Source: Chinchilla lanigera (Eukaryota; Chordata; Mammalia; Rodentia; Chinchillidae). From it: a stretch of DNA of 64,000 bases. The stretch is from positions 512,539 to 576,538 of the forward strand of contig NW_004955448.1 in NCBI RefSeq assembly GCF_000276665.1, read 5' to 3'. Under the pieces are notes generated by a model, which saw only the letters and a program-made list of their open reading frames with translations, ran no database searches and was not told the DNA's origin. Below, one piece after another: positions 36,190-48,054 of this stretch; positions within the stretch are counted from its first letter, which is position 1; the number at the start of each line of letters is the position of its first letter. A program made the position numbers and the translations under genes.

Positions 36190-36690
36190 GTGCAAATATC
36201 CATCAGTCCCATTTGGGCAGTGTTTACCCCAGGCTGGGTGAGACCACTAGCATGACAATGGGCTCTCCAGGCTTGGGAGACACCCTTGGTTCCACCAGCT
36301 GGGTCCAGGGCAGGAGCATCATGCGGTGCACAACACAGCTCGCTTTCAGAATGCTCGCTTCAGCAAAGGCTGTGGACAAGGGGCTTCCCCTAGTGGAAGC
36401 TGTCAGCCTACGGGCGCCACGGAGACTGGCACTCCAGTCCTCCAGACTGTTGCCTGGCTTTGGCACAGAGCGGGTGCAGACAGTGTCCGTGGAGGACAGC
36501 AATGGAGAAGTGGCAGAAGTGTTGCGGCCCTGAAAGTCAGCGATGGAGACAGCTCTCGGCAGAGCAGGCACAGAGAACAGAAAGGCCTGGCATAAATGTC
36601 AGCCCAGAGTGCGTCTGGGCCCCCAGTGAGAGGAAAGTGTGAGGCACGATTGCTGTCCTCAGGGAGCACGGCCCATACAGGTGGAAAGTG
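36190..36690. other. GC-richer segment of unknown nature
   Basis: Markedly GC-richer than its AT-rich surroundings, with several CpGs (for example GGGCGCCACGG near 36,413) and long overlapping open frames on both strands (minus 36,224-36,571 and 36,403-36,765, plus 36,213-36,533). I recognise no protein, exon structure or repeat. It lies downstream of the TM4SF18 3' end. Could be an enhancer, an old exon or an unassigned repeat. Confidence 0.35.
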
Positions 36691-36944
36691 TATATAGAAA
36701 TGTTCTACTTGAAATTGTTTCCTATTTATAAATGTAATAGTAACTCCCATGACACAGGTATCCACTGGTAAATGGTCATTTTCTGAGCACCCAGCTGCTT
36801 AGGTGTACAAGGCTGCATCTTTCACCACCAGGAACAAGAAATACGACCAAGAGTTACTTAGGTGGCATAAAGTCATACAAAACTCTTTTTGGAGTTTTGT
36901 CATTGAAAGTCATTTAAAGTGCTCTTGCATGATGTTTACAGATA

Positions 36945-37840
36945 TTTATTGTTGAGAAACCTGTAGAAAGGCCATATGCCTTTAAAACTCAATATTAAAC
37001 ACATACTTAAATATTTATAGTAAAACATGTTCAATAAACCTCAAAGATATTAGAAAAGGAGGAAGAATAGTTGTCAATGACCTGAATCACTCATAGCTAG
37101 TGGTGAATTTCTGTCTAGACTTAGTTTCTATCCTGAAATTTAATTATCTGGTATAGCAAACCACCAAAAAATGTTTTAAATAGCTATGTTTATACTGAAA
37201 AATATGAATTTGTAAACTGCCTTTATTTAATTGTTTTTGGTTTTTTTTGGAAATAAGGACTATGTAGTTCAGGCTGGTCTTGAACTTCCTACCTAGCCCA
37301 GGCTGGCCTCACACTCATACTGATCTTCCCGACTCAGTCTCCCAAGTGCTGGAATTACAGGCATGCTCCCTATATCCAGCTTTGTAACTTGCCTTTTTAT
37401 GTAACATTACTAATTTTTAAAATATCATTTATAATTACCATATTTCATACCTAATGTACCACTCTTCACTACTTCCCCTCAAGTTAGGCCTTAGCTATCT
37501 ATAATTTTGCAACATATTAAGCAATGCTGCAATTATACAGATTTACATGAAGCTTTATCTCACATTCTTGTTCCTGTATTACAGATTCTTCAGATGGTTT
37601 TGTTTGGTCAAAGGGTATGAACATTCCTGAAGTTTCTGGCACATGTAACTTGGAAAAAAATCCTAAATAAAAAGGTAGCACTGTTGGTTCTCCCAGTGAG
37701 GACTGTACATTTCAAAACTTGATACAATATATACTAAATGTAAAAAATGCTATCATTTGAAAATTGCCCTTAAGTATATACACTAGATATAAGACAGACA
37801 GATGCTCATATCTTGATAATGGAAACATTCTTGTCCTTAT
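36945..37840 (-). other. TM4SF18: TM4SF18 3' UTR (candidate extent)
   Basis: Transcribed sequence after the TGA at 37,841-37,843. Candidate AATAAA signals on the minus strand are at 37,222-37,227 and 36,945-36,950; which one is used cannot be decided from sequence. Contains an antisense B1 relic (37,236-37,382) and old L1-like sequence (37,420-37,680). Confidence 0.4.
37236..37382 (-). repeat. B1 SINE, antisense
   Basis: TTCAGGCTGGTCTTGAACTT and CCCAAGTGCTGGAATTACAG, reverse-complement B1 blocks after a T/G-rich tail. Confidence 0.85.
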
Positions 37841-37855
37841 TCAAATGATTCCAGG
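37841..37855 (-). CDS. TM4SF18: TM4SF18, last coding exon (P-G-I-I-stop)
   Basis: After a strong polypyrimidine acceptor ending TATAG, the sequence reads CCT GGA ATC ATT TGA, the C-terminal P-G-I-I of the TM4SF18 family followed by stop. The entry phase (0) agrees with exon 5. With it the five coding exons total 606 nt, 201 residues, the length of the human protein. Its size makes it invisible to ORF finding; it is supported by splice site, phase, peptide and total length together. Confidence 0.9.
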   Translation of the reverse strand, partial: PGII

Positions 37856-38587
37856 CTATAGAAAAAAGGAAAAACATAATAAGTCATAAGTTTGGCTTGA
37901 TTAATTATTCATAATCTAAGTAACAATTGAACTTATATTTTATATTTAAAACCTGACAGAATAGGAGAATATCTATTTAAAACTTCTAGGAAAGGCATTA
38001 TACATATTATATTGCTAAACCAAAGACACAATTTTTCATTTATAATTTTTTATTTTGTACTTATTAGCAGTTTCAACCATAACTGAATTAATATTGGGAT
38101 TTTAGCAGATAAAGTTGAAATAACTTCAGTAGGATAAAGACACATTTTCCCTCTTCAAATTTCATGCTAATGCATACAATATAAAAATGATTTAGTAGTT
38201 CAGAGAAGTTATTTCAATAAGATAAGTTTCTAAGCCTTTAATTAACTTATGAATAAGAAAACAATAAATGGCAAAATTTCTTCATGCTTTGGGGTATCTC
38301 TACATAGAACAATGAAATGTTGCTCATTCAAAACTGCTGGATGGTCCTCCCCATACAACATGGAGTGTAGAGTTTACATTTATTGAGTTGATTCAATTCA
38401 TATAGAGAAGTGGATCGACACATTGGAATATCAGAAAAAAAAATGAGATTTTAGAGCTTGAATAAGGATGAAGTAGTAGAAATGGAGGGGTGTTGAAATT
38501 CTAGAAACCTTTGAACAGTACTCATTGAATTTTGAGAAGTAAGAGTAAAGTGGAGGAGGTACAGAGAGAGCTGTGTGTATCTGTTAC
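37856..38587 (-). other. TM4SF18: TM4SF18 intron 5
   Basis: GT at 38,587-38,586 and AG at 37,857-37,856. AT-rich; no repeat recognised. Confidence 0.85.
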
Positions 38588-38768
38588 CTGGATGATGACT
38601 GAATAGGTTCCACACAGGATCTTCGATAAGTGAATGACTACTCTGATGAGGCAGATGATCACTTGAAGCCCACTGAGGGTTATGAGAATGGAAAACAAAA
38701 TGACATTCCATTCAACTACGTGTGCAGGTTCCAGACACCGGCTCCATATGCTAGAATTTGTAAGGAAA
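38588..38768 (-). CDS. TM4SF18: TM4SF18, coding exon 5 (second extracellular loop end and TM4)
   Basis: 181-nt exon after CCCAG, ending CAG before GTAACA. Codes residues 138-197: F-L-T-N-S-S-I-W-S-R-C-L-E-P-A-H-V-V-E-W, then the fourth membrane helix (about residues 159-180, I-L-F-S-I-L-I-T-L-S-G-L-Q-V-I-I-C-L-I), then a short cytosolic tail with I-L-C-G. N141-S-S is an N-glycosylation sequon in the large extracellular loop, and E-P-x-x-V-V-E-W is a signature of the L6 (TM4SF1-like) family. The first T completes the arginine codon split with exon 4. Confidence 0.97.
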
Positions 38769-40508
38769 CTGGGAGAGAAGGAGGGAAAGGTCAGTAAGAC
38801 CCACACCCAACTCTACACACTTGATCCAAGGAGGAAGATGCAGGTATTGTGTTTGAGAAATTAAGAGATACTACTAAGATTTATGATAATATTAATGCAT
38901 TGTTATATTAGTAACATTGAAGAATAATATGAATTCTACGTTTGGAAAACAATTCATTCATACATGCATGTACAGACTGAACACACTGCATACATAGCCC
39001 TGAACTAGACTTAGTTTGTTATAAGTTGGTGCCCATCTTAGAAGCAGTATCAGTTTAATTAGGCAGCAAAACACACACAGAAGAGTTATACAGCAGTGAA
39101 GGGCAGCAGATGTTAACGCCCAACAGAGGTCGACAGCCTTTCTCAAGAGGCCAGAAATGGCTCAAAGATGGGATTGGGCTTGTATTGGACGTAATATCAC
39201 ACATGGTACAAAATGGCAAAGAGAAATTCTGTTAGCAGTTCCTTGATTGTGGAGGACTACCTAAGTGACTGCCCTTGAAAGAGGGGCAATTGCCTCCATT
39301 TTGGCTGGGCCTGACCCTATTTCCATGGACTGATACGTACTGAGCTGGCTAGGACCCTTTCCTTATTCCTTCAATTAGCTCTAAGAAACGCATATCGGTC
39401 TAGCCGAGGCGCTGATGGCAATCTCTGAAGATGGCAGTCGTGTTTCCCCAAACCCCCCCCCCCCACTATTCCCACGAGTGAGGCTGGATGAGGTGGATGT
39501 GTGAGCCATGCTCCACGCTGTTGGCTGAGATCGAGCCTTGAGATCGAACCTTCCTGGGGTTTCAAAGATTGCATATCAGAGCTGAAGCATCGACCCCAAA
39601 ACATTAGGTACTGTCTCAGTCGTGTTGTGCAGATTGCTCTTTCTGCATGTCCTTCTCTCTGCATGTGGCAGAGGTGAGTTCAGGCCTCCTACCTCCCAGC
39701 TCATGGCACTCTCCTGCTTCCTGCCACCCTCATGGTCACTCATCCACAAGCCACTCTCTATAGCATGAACTATCCTCTTGCTTTTCTTCCTCCTTCCCTC
39801 ATTTCTCTCTTACTCTTTTACTTTAACTCTCTCTTCCTTCCCTTTCTTTATTTCTTGCTCTCTAATGCACAGGGCCAGAGTGAGGCATTCTGAGATCCTG
39901 GGTTGGGTTGCTAGAGCTACCCACATTTTGGGCAAGCTGAGTGGGATCCTGGCTCCTCTACATCCTCCTGTATCTAGTTGTGTTCCCGGATCTCAGAACT
40001 CATGTCTCATCATCCGGCTTTACCTCTGTGTTGCCCTGTTGCTATAGCCCAGACTGGCACTACTGACGGGCACCCCAGCTCCATCCCAGCCGAGCCTCCT
40101 TCACACCTGTAAGCAGCCATGTGTCCAACCTGGCCACAAAACAGGACTGAACCAGATGCCAGCAGTTACCAGACCGCAATAACCATGAGGTGCTAAGATT
40201 CATGCGTTGAATTCAGATCAGTCCTAAACTGAAACATGGGCAAACATACCTTTTCTTTGGATATGTCCATGATAGCCTCAAAATATTGAATGCATAGTGC
40301 ATTAAAAGACTGGACAAAGTAAACATCTAATTAAAGATCTGTGCAGAAATGAACAAACTGTTCTGGGTATTAGTAAACAACAGTAGTAGTAGAAGTTTGC
40401 ACTACAGTAGCCAGTTAGAACTCCACAGCTGTCATGGCAAATGGGCTTGCGCATGAGCCTAGGGGTTTCTGAATTCCAAGCTCCTTGGTGGGGGGGATTA
40501 CTCCTTAC
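38769..40508 (-). other. TM4SF18: TM4SF18 intron 4
   Basis: GT at 40,508-40,507 and AG at 38,770-38,769. Most of it is a roughly 0.95-kb block of different composition, listed next. Confidence 0.85.
39180..40130. other. Unassigned insert-like block in intron 4
   Basis: GC-richer than the flanks, with CpGs (GTCTAGCCGAGGCGCTGATG), a 12-C run (39,453-39,464), a long pyrimidine tract (39,770-39,870) and no SINE or L1 sequence I recognise. The composition is like an unassigned LTR element, but no terminal repeat was found by eye. Confidence 0.3.
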
Positions 40509-40651
40509 CGTCCTGCAGTGCCTTCAAATGCGTAGTGCCAGCCATCCTGGGTGCGGCAGTACGGGCCCTGGACAAGACCCAAAGCAGAGATGACCAGGCA
40601 GTATCCGGAGACAGCAATCCCAAAGGCAGAAAAGATAACGGACAGCAGTTT
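40509..40651 (-). CDS. TM4SF18: TM4SF18, coding exon 4 (TM3 and start of large loop)
   Basis: 143-nt exon after TTTAG, ending CG before GTAAGG. Residues 90-136 plus two bases of R137: K-L-L-S-V-I-F-S-A-F-G-I-A, the third membrane helix (about 91-115, with S-G-Y-C-L-V-I-S-A-L-G-L), then G-P-Y-C-R-T, the start of the large extracellular loop. The G-P-x-C cysteine is conserved in the family. The frame is open only in this phase and joins both neighbours correctly. Confidence 0.96.
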
Positions 40652-41596
40652 CTAAATTAAACACAGAGGAAGTTTATTGCTATAGACTAAGACAAAGGGG
40701 TAGTGTGGAAAAATTTTCAAATGTGTATCCCTCAAGTCCACACCCAGTACAGCTTATGCAATGTCAAATGCCCACAAAAAAATTTAACCCAAATATAGCT
40801 TATCTTTAAAATACATCTGAAAATGGCTATTTGCCATCATATAGGGGGAATTAAGTAATTTACTGAATTGACAACAAAATAAGGATCACTTCTTATAGAA
40901 ATGCAGTGAAGGGATGTGATTGATCACCCCTAGCTATTTATAGAGGCCTGTTCTTTCCTAGATATGAATGGCTGTGTGGAATGATAAGCTATGACCTCTC
41001 CTTTGACTCTGTGGAGATATGTTAGTATTTTCACTTAGAGGAATGTAAAGGGGAATATTGTGTCAGCCTAGATATTCACACGAGGGTGGAATAGAGGGGG
41101 AAGAGGGTGTTTTCATCTGAGCAGAGAGCATGGGCATAAGCAGAGTAGTGAGGCAGTAAGCAGGGCGGTCTGCTCAGAGGAGTGAGGGGCGAAGTTCTGA
41201 AGACCAGACGGCCATGGTGCTCACGCTGGGGAGACGACCCTGACAGGACACAGTTCGGCCTCCAGTGACTGCAGCCTTCGGTGCACAGAGTGAGTACAGT
41301 TTGACGGATACCTGGGTGCCGGGGCAAGGGTCCGGACTTCCTTCCTGGCCAAAGACATCTTCCCAACAAGATTTTACTTGAAATTTTTAAATCTACAAAA
41401 AAGTTGAAGTATAGTACCACAAACCCCTGCATACCTTTTATCGAGACTCCTTTATCCTGAATATTCTACCCCATTGGTGCTCTCTCTGTGTGTACAGTGT
41501 GTTTATGTGCATGCATGCCTGCTCACACACACATATTTATTTATACATTTCTGTTGCTGAACCATTTGAAAGTGAGTTTGTAAACATTATAATCTT

Positions 41597-41687
41597 TTTT
41601 TTTTTTTTTTTTTGGTGCTGGGAATCGAACTCAGAAACTTACGCTTGCCAGGCACGTGTTGTACCGCTGAGCTATATCCCTGGCCAG
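41597..41687 (-). mobile_element. ID SINE, antisense, with imperfect duplication
   Basis: T tract then antisense ID body, flanked by CATTATAATCTT (41,585-41,596) and CATTACAATCTT (41,688-41,699): a 12-bp duplication with one mismatch, so older than the exact-duplication copies. Confidence 0.9.
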
Positions 41688-43619
41688 CATTACAATCTTA
41701 AGTACAACAGCATACATCTTTTCTGAGGATAACAACAGTTTATCACTTTGTAACTCTTCAGAACTTTTTGTAAAAGGTCCAGTGAAGGTTTATATACAAG
41801 CATATGTCATCGTAGCTTCCTTTAATCTCCATCAATTTGACTTTTTGTTTTTCATAATATTGATGGTCTAAAGAAAGCCCACCCATTGTCTCATGACCAC
41901 CCACATTCGGGGCTTTTCCAATTGTTTCCCCACAAGTGGATGTAAATGTTTTGTCAAGAATTCTTGAATGATATGCTTTATACAGTGTCTCTTGTGTGCT
42001 ATCGGTGGTGCTCGGTTTGTTCTCTTGGCTAAGGGCATCCTTCCGGTCTCTCCCCAGGTACATTTTCTGTTTTGCGATTAGTAAATAATCATGATGCACA
42101 GTCATTTCCCAGCAACAGTTCCCCTGACGGATCTGGCATCCACTGATGAGCCACCTACCCAGGGATCACCAGTGGTCCCACTAAGGCTTGCAATGTGCAA
42201 CTTTATAGTTCTATCATGTCCTTGGGTTTTATGTTACCATTTTTCTGCACAGAATTTTCATTTCCCCCTCCTCTCTCCTTCGCTTCTCTCTTTCAATATT
42301 ATTTTGGACTCATAGGTTTCATAATACAATGTGCTATAATCCCAGCCTTCATTATTCTGGTAAGTGCCAAGATTTGGCCATGGCAAAACACATTTATTTA
42401 AGTCAATGCCCTTTGACATGCCCGCATCCTGTTTTGAGCAGACCCTTGCTTTCCAGTGTTCCAGGCTTATTTGAACTTACCCTGCCCTGTTTTTCTAAGA
42501 AGTCATGCAGCTGGTTTTTGAGCAAGGAAGTGACATGACCAAATGTACTTTTGGAAGATGGCTTGGTGGTGGCGGCAGCACGTGAGCTGGAAGTGACAGA
42601 GCCCAGAGATATGGATCCCATGTGGAGGCAACTTCATGTGAGGTGACAAGGACATGCACAGGAGGAAAGCACGTTAAGGAGGAAAGGAGTAACTGGAGCT
42701 GGACTGAATGGAGAACTCTAAAGCGTGGATGAAAAGGATACAGAAACAGGGATATTAAAAAGGGTGGCTTGATTTAGGAGAAAAATGGATCTATTTTATT
42801 ATGTTAATTTGAAGGTAAAGATAAAAATCAGTACGTAATAGCTACTTGATATATACATAAGATGAGACCAGACAAAGCTAGCACAATAAACCTGTGGTGT
42901 TAAGAATAAAAATACTCTGAAATTATATTTCTTTGTTTAAAATATTTTCACTGATTATAGCATTGGGATATCATCATTATGGAAAATTGGGAAAAGATTT
43001 ATATATAAAAGAAAAGAACAATTCTGATTTGATATTCATTATTTCATTGGTGTGTTCACATACAATTAAATGCTCTTTGAAATTATTTCTCAGGTTAATA
43101 TTAGTAGCTTTACCAATGAAATGAGAGAACCAGAGCTATATTTTTTAAAGGTAGATTAGTTACATTTTATAAAGCAAATTTGTCTGTTCTCAACTATTTG
43201 CTTATTTCCAACTTTGAAAAAAGGAAGAAGGACATTTTGAAAGATACCAATCCTTGCTTGTCAAATGGACCCTTAGTCAGTTCACCAAATGGAAGCTCAG
43301 TGAAGAATTTCTGCTTTTGGGGAAACTGGCAGCCACAGTATATGTTTGTTCACATGGACATGCGCACCGCTGTGCAGTGAAGCCAGCCTCAAAATAAAGC
43401 GGGATGAGAATCTCCTTGAGTCACAATTTCATTTTCTGTAAATTATAGATGATGTAGAAGATGAAACACCTATGTGCTATGTAACAGCTGCTTCAAAAAT
43501 TAAAAATAACAAACATTTAACTATTATTTTAAATGACCTTATTCGCCCAATATTTACTTTCCAGGAAAAACTGCCCAAGAATTTTGGCAGAAGAACAGTT
43601 TATTGCTGCTTTTACAAAA

Positions 43620-43925
43620 ATTGCGCAGGCTGGATAATTTATAAACCACAAAATGTTAGTGCTCACAGTCCTGGAGGCTGGGACATCCAAGATCAAGTGC
43701 CCCAGATTTGGTATCTAGGGAAGTCCTGTTCTTCATAGATGCCTCTTTCTATATGTTCTCACGTGGTAGAAGAGGGCAAGAGTGGTCTTTTCAAGACCTT
43801 TTATAAAGGCACTAACCCCACTCCTAATGGAAGAGCCCTCATGACTTAAGAATTTCCCCAAAGTACTTAATCCCCAGGGACACATTTGGAGGGACACATT
43901 CACAGCCAAGTGAGTCTTAGGTGAC
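43620..43925 (-). mobile_element. MaLR-type LTR, antisense
   Basis: CTGGATAATTTATAAACCAC, CTCACAGTCCTGGAGGCTGG and TAATGGAAGAGCCCTCATGA are the antisense order of MLT1/MST-like LTR blocks. Old solitary LTR, no coding sequence. Confidence 0.7.
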
Positions 43926-45740
43926 TTCAATTTTCATTTTGGAGCTGCAGAAGTGACAAATTGGTGCAGGCTCCACTTTGACCTACAAGATGTGTTTTAT
44001 TTGTTTTAAAGGAGAATTAATTGTCAGTATTTTATAGTTGAGGACTTTTACATAAAAATCTGTGTTTCTACTGAAAACTGGGAATTATCATTCATTTTTA
44101 TCATAGTAACACTCGACTGGTCTTGAGCAGCAGTTCTCCTTCGTGCATAGGTGGGAATTTTGCTATAATGCCTACCAGGCTCACTTTGATTTGCATCACA
44201 TACTTAGCTCCTAGGGGCACACAGAGTGGGACCTCTGTTTAGAGCCTCTCTTGAAAAAGGCAAACAAGGAAGCCAAGGAATCTGCTCTCCTTTCCTCTGA
44301 TCTTCCCAGTGAGATGTCAGTCATCTCATTCAGTGGTGAATATAAGACAATGTTCTAACTATTCCTAGCAGCCATTTATGCTCCAGATGCTAATAGTAAG
44401 TTAAAATAAATTGAACGTTGATTTTATTATATACCTAGTGACTGATACTTTTGTTTACAGAATTTTCCTGAATACTACAGTAAAGTAGCTTAAATGTGTA
44501 CATAAATCCATTGCTTACCTGAACAGTTTTGAAAGTTCTCCTGTAATACAAGTACTCATCTATTGGGAGGTGTCTGAGTCCACGCACAAGAGATGCGAGA
44601 GGGAAGGAGAGGAATAGGGAGAAGGAGAGCACAGGGACAGGGAGAAAGTATTCCAATTCTCAACAAGGACACAATACTGAATAAGCGCCTAATTTCATTT
44701 TGTAAAGGCATCAGTTAAAGAAAGTTGGCCATACCAACTTGGGTACATGTTAAAATCTCCTGGGAGATTTTTAAAAAATCCATACCCAAGTCATACCTCA
44801 GACCAACAAAGTCAGAGATTCCAGGTGGTTCTTGGGCACCAGTATTTATGTATGTTCCCAGGTGACTACTATGTGTAGCTAACATGTGGAGCCATGCTGC
44901 AAAGAAATGCCCACCAGACCTTGTAGTAAAGCTTCTCCTAGCTAATGAATCACATGTCCTCTGGAGCCACAGAGGCTCCTTCTATAAGACAGGAGTGATG
45001 ATGACCTAACTCACTTGGGAAAGGTGAACACACTGTGAAGGGCTATGCGAGGGTGAGTTAAGAAAAGAAAGAAGGGAAGAAGAGGAGGAGGGTAATGGTG
45101 GAAATGTGCGAGTCCAGGCCTGCTGGGAAAATCTTCCTGCATTAGGTGCTATTTTAACTATTTTTAAAGTTCCAATTTTAAAAAAGTCCTCATATGTCTC
45201 ATCATATATGTCTTAGGTGAATCTAAAAGTCATTGTGCTGAGTGACAGAAGCCAGATAAAAAATGAAAATACTACAAGATTCATTTCATATGAATATAAA
45301 CTAATCTGTAGTGAGGAAGAACAGATCAAGGTTGATCTTTCGGAGGTAATGAAATGTTCTTCTCTTGAGTCTCACGAGTGCACTTGGGTCTGAACTCATG
45401 GAACCGTACACTTTCACTGGATGCCATTTATTGTACATAAATGAGTCCTCAGTGAAGCAGGTAAGGGAAAAGCTAGACACCTAGAAACCCACTTAGGAAA
45501 AGAAATACTGTTTCCTAATTTTACATGTTTAAATCCTGGATTTCTGGAAGAGGATCTGCAGAATACAGGCGGAGGAGGTAGAACAAACAGAGTGGAAGAG
45601 GATCTCACCGCAAACTGTGGGCTCTGAGGGCCAGGGCGTGGAGAGAGCGTGCTGCTGTCGATGTCTGCATGTTTCCGAGTGAGAGGAAAGAAAGCTGAAG
45701 CCACTCAACCACCACCCGCTGCCCAAACTGCCGCTCTTAC

Positions 45741-45830
45741 CATGTACTTTTTGCTGCAGTTTTCACTCTGGCAACATTTATAGCGGTTATCATTGTCCAG
45801 TACAAGGAGAACTGCAGCTACTATAAGCAT
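45741..45830 (-). CDS. TM4SF18: TM4SF18, coding exon 3 (TM2 and cytosolic loop)
   Basis: 90-nt exon after CACAG, ending ATG before GTAAGA. Residues 60-89: second membrane helix M-L-I-V-A-A-V-L-L-V-L, then the cytosolic loop D-N-D-N-R-Y-K-C-C-Q-S-E-N-C-S-K-K. The C-C-x-x-x-x-C cluster is a family hallmark and a likely palmitoylation site. Phase 0 at both ends. Confidence 0.97.
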
Positions 45831-45911
45831 CTGTGAGGAGGGAGAGATAAAATGTGAGAAATGGAGTGCTAGTTCACACTTCCGTTCCTGATCAGAGGAC
45901 AGTGCCTCCAA

Positions 45912-46085
45912 GCATAGACCCTGGAATCGGGCAGACCTGGGTTCAAATTCCAGCTTTGCTGCTTGTTAGCTGTGTAAATTTGAGAGTCCTTCCCTACCAC
46001 TTCATCGAGTTGTCATGAGGTAAAACGCAACATTTGAGTTTAGTGCTAGGTTTACAGGAAGTGACTGATAAATATTAGCTATTAT
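45912..46085 (+). repeat. MIR SINE
   Basis: AGACCTGGGTTCAAATTCCA, GCTTGTTAGCTGTGTAAATT and TGATAAATATTAGCTATTA: a nearly full-length, well preserved MIR. Confidence 0.9.
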
Positions 46086-46462
46086 GGTGATCTGCAGTAA
46101 TCCAAAGCTAATGATTAAGGAGGAGTAGATGGTAGGGTCAGGCTAATGCCATCTTTGGCAACAAAGCTGCTTTTTTCACTGACTGATCTGTGGAGGGCAA
46201 AGGAAACTATTCACAAGACTGAGGTTTGCCAGCCTCTCTCCAGTAACTGCCTTCTGGGAATGGAGACGACAGGTATGGTTAATCTGAAACTATGGCTCTT
46301 TAAAGTAAGTTCATTTTCCCCATGCAGTCAAACCATCTCAGGTTCAAATTTTCCAGTGTGTTTTGCATGTTTCAAGAAGCAAACTGGAAGAATTCCATGC
46401 ATTATGCTTTTCTTTTCTTTCTTTCTTTTTTTTTTTTTTTTTGGTATCTTAAACAAGGAGCT

Positions 46463-46619
46463 TGAGCTAAATAAACCTTTCCTTCCTTAATTTTGGGTGT
46501 TGGGTATTTCGTCTCAGCAACCAGAGAAAAGTAACTAAGACATTTGTGAAATTTATAAGAATAAATAACTAGAAGGAGCACCCTAGCAGAGAAAGGCTGA
46601 ATACATTTTGGCATATTCT
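46463..46619 (-). repeat. Inverted copy of 47,606-47,762
   Basis: 157 bp whose reverse complement matches 47,606-47,762 with four substitutions by eye. It spans the same old-repeat/LTR junction. Its left side runs through AGCTCCTTGTTTAAG (reverse strand) into an A tail (T tract at 46,410-46,442), which looks like a retrocopied transcript. A 21-bp tandem repeat of GGCATATTCTTGAGCTC starts at its right edge (46,610 and 46,631). Confidence 0.9.
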
Positions 46620-47351
46620 TGAGCTCGGATGGCATATTCTTGAGCTCAGCAAAGAATGTGGATGTCTTTACTATTATAATTTCTGGCTAAGGCAGTGATG
46701 GACCACAACCTGTGGGAAATTTTCTATCCCTCCCTTATACTCGCTTTTCAGTACCAAGTCCTACAGTGGAGTTCACTGTTATTTTACTACTTGTAGCCAA
46801 TATTTCCAGTTTCCAAATTGCTTCAGCCTTTGTTTATCTGCCCATTTAATTATTTATCTATATCTCTCCTAAAAATATTTTATGCAGTTACAATAATACA
46901 TTTCCTAGAAAATTAAAGTAATTCCTAAAAATTGGAAACACATTGTTTCACATTTTAAATTATATCTGGAATGTAAGTCAGTAAGTCCTATAGTTCTCTC
47001 CCGCCAATACCATTAGTTACTGCAGATTTTAATAGATTCCAATTTAATCTTATTTATGTCTTGCACCTTTTCATTCATTATAATTACATACAAGGTAAAC
47101 AATAATGAGACAAAGCTGAAGTACAATAACCAGGTTCACTACAATACTGGTAGAAATAACTAACTCTGTGTCCTAGTGTCCTGTTGCTCAGACATCAACT
47201 GTTGAAAGACAGACTGCCTTTGTTTTCTGTCATTGTCGTTTGTTTGTTTGTTTGAAAACACAACTGCAATACAGAAGACTCTAGAATGATGGAAGAAAAT
47301 TACCTGTAATTCCACCACCCTCTTGTGTTTTAGCATACTTTTCAGTGTTTT

Positions 47352-47459
47352 CTCTTTTTTTTTTTTTTTTTTTGGTTTTTCTCCGGTACCGGGAACCGAA
47401 CTCACGACCTTGCGCTTGCCAGGCAGGCACTTTTGCCGCTGAGCTAAACCCCCAGCCCC
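47352..47459 (-). mobile_element. ID SINE, antisense, with 14-bp target-site duplication
   Basis: T tract, then antisense ID body with palindrome CCGGTACCGG (47,383-47,392). Flanked by an exact 14-bp duplication, CTTTTCAGTGTTTT, at 47,338-47,351 and 47,460-47,473. Confidence 0.94.
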
Positions 47460-47605
47460 CTTTTCAGTGTTTTTCTCATATCCATATGTTTTACATGGTT
47501 GCAATAATAATTGACCCAATTTTGTTGTATCTTTTTCACTTAACATAAAATAATATGCACTTTCTATGTTGTCATGTTTTCATAATTACATTTTTATCAG
47601 TGAGG

Positions 47606-47762
47606 AGAATATGCCAAAATTTATTCATCCTTTCTCTGCTAGGATGCTCCTTCTAGTTATTTATTCTTATAAATTTCGCAAATGTCTTAGTTACTTTTCT
47701 CTGGTTGCTGAGACGAAATACCCAACACCCAAAATTAAGGAAGGAAAGGTTTATTTAGCTCA
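47606..47762 (+). repeat. Source arm of inverted duplication
   Basis: The left half (47,606-47,684) is old antisense L1 3' sequence that continues on both sides of the LTR. The right half (47,685-47,762) is the end of the LTR-type element. Because the junction between the two is here by insertion, this arm is the original and 46,463-46,619 the copy. Confidence 0.85.
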
Positions 47763-48054
47763 CAGTTTGTGGAGGTTTTAGGCTGTGATCAGCTGGCTCC
47801 AAAGCAGGGTGGCATGGTGAGGGGTAACAGTTCAAGGCGGCAAAAGAAGGCAGAAGCAGTAAGAGCAAGGGCAGGGGGAGAGCAAGTCTCTTCTCCTCCC
47901 TTATATTGTAAGCAGGCCACCTGCCCTCGGGTGGGTGTAGGACTCATAACATCTCTGTGCCTGCCTCTTGCACGGGCTCAGGATGTTTACAAAGTGAGGC
48001 CCTTGCCCCCTGCTGAGCTGCTTAGTTAAACTTCTAAACTTCTCAAGTTGACAT
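47685..48054 (-). mobile_element. LTR-type element (rodent ERVL/MaLR-like), antisense
   Basis: On the minus strand it starts TGTCAACTTGAGAAG and ends AGTAACTAAGACA, with GAGCTAAATAAACCTTTCC (AATAAA signal) near the 3' end. The same family forms the outer parts of the 62.2-63.5 kb element. Solitary; inserted into old L1 sequence. Confidence 0.7.

Larger units (their letters stand above)
40652..45740 (-). other. TM4SF18: TM4SF18 intron 3
   Basis: GT at 45,740-45,739 and AG at 40,653-40,652. Contains an antisense ID (41.6 kb), an antisense MaLR-type LTR (43.6 kb) and mostly unassigned sequence. The 41,758-42,105 minus-strand open frame has no recognised homology. Confidence 0.85.

Noticed and set aside
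46402..46635. Similar 'proteins' at 46.4 kb (minus) and 47.6 kb (plus) as a gene pair
   Set aside because: The similarity is the inverted duplication of L1/LTR sequence, not a coding family.
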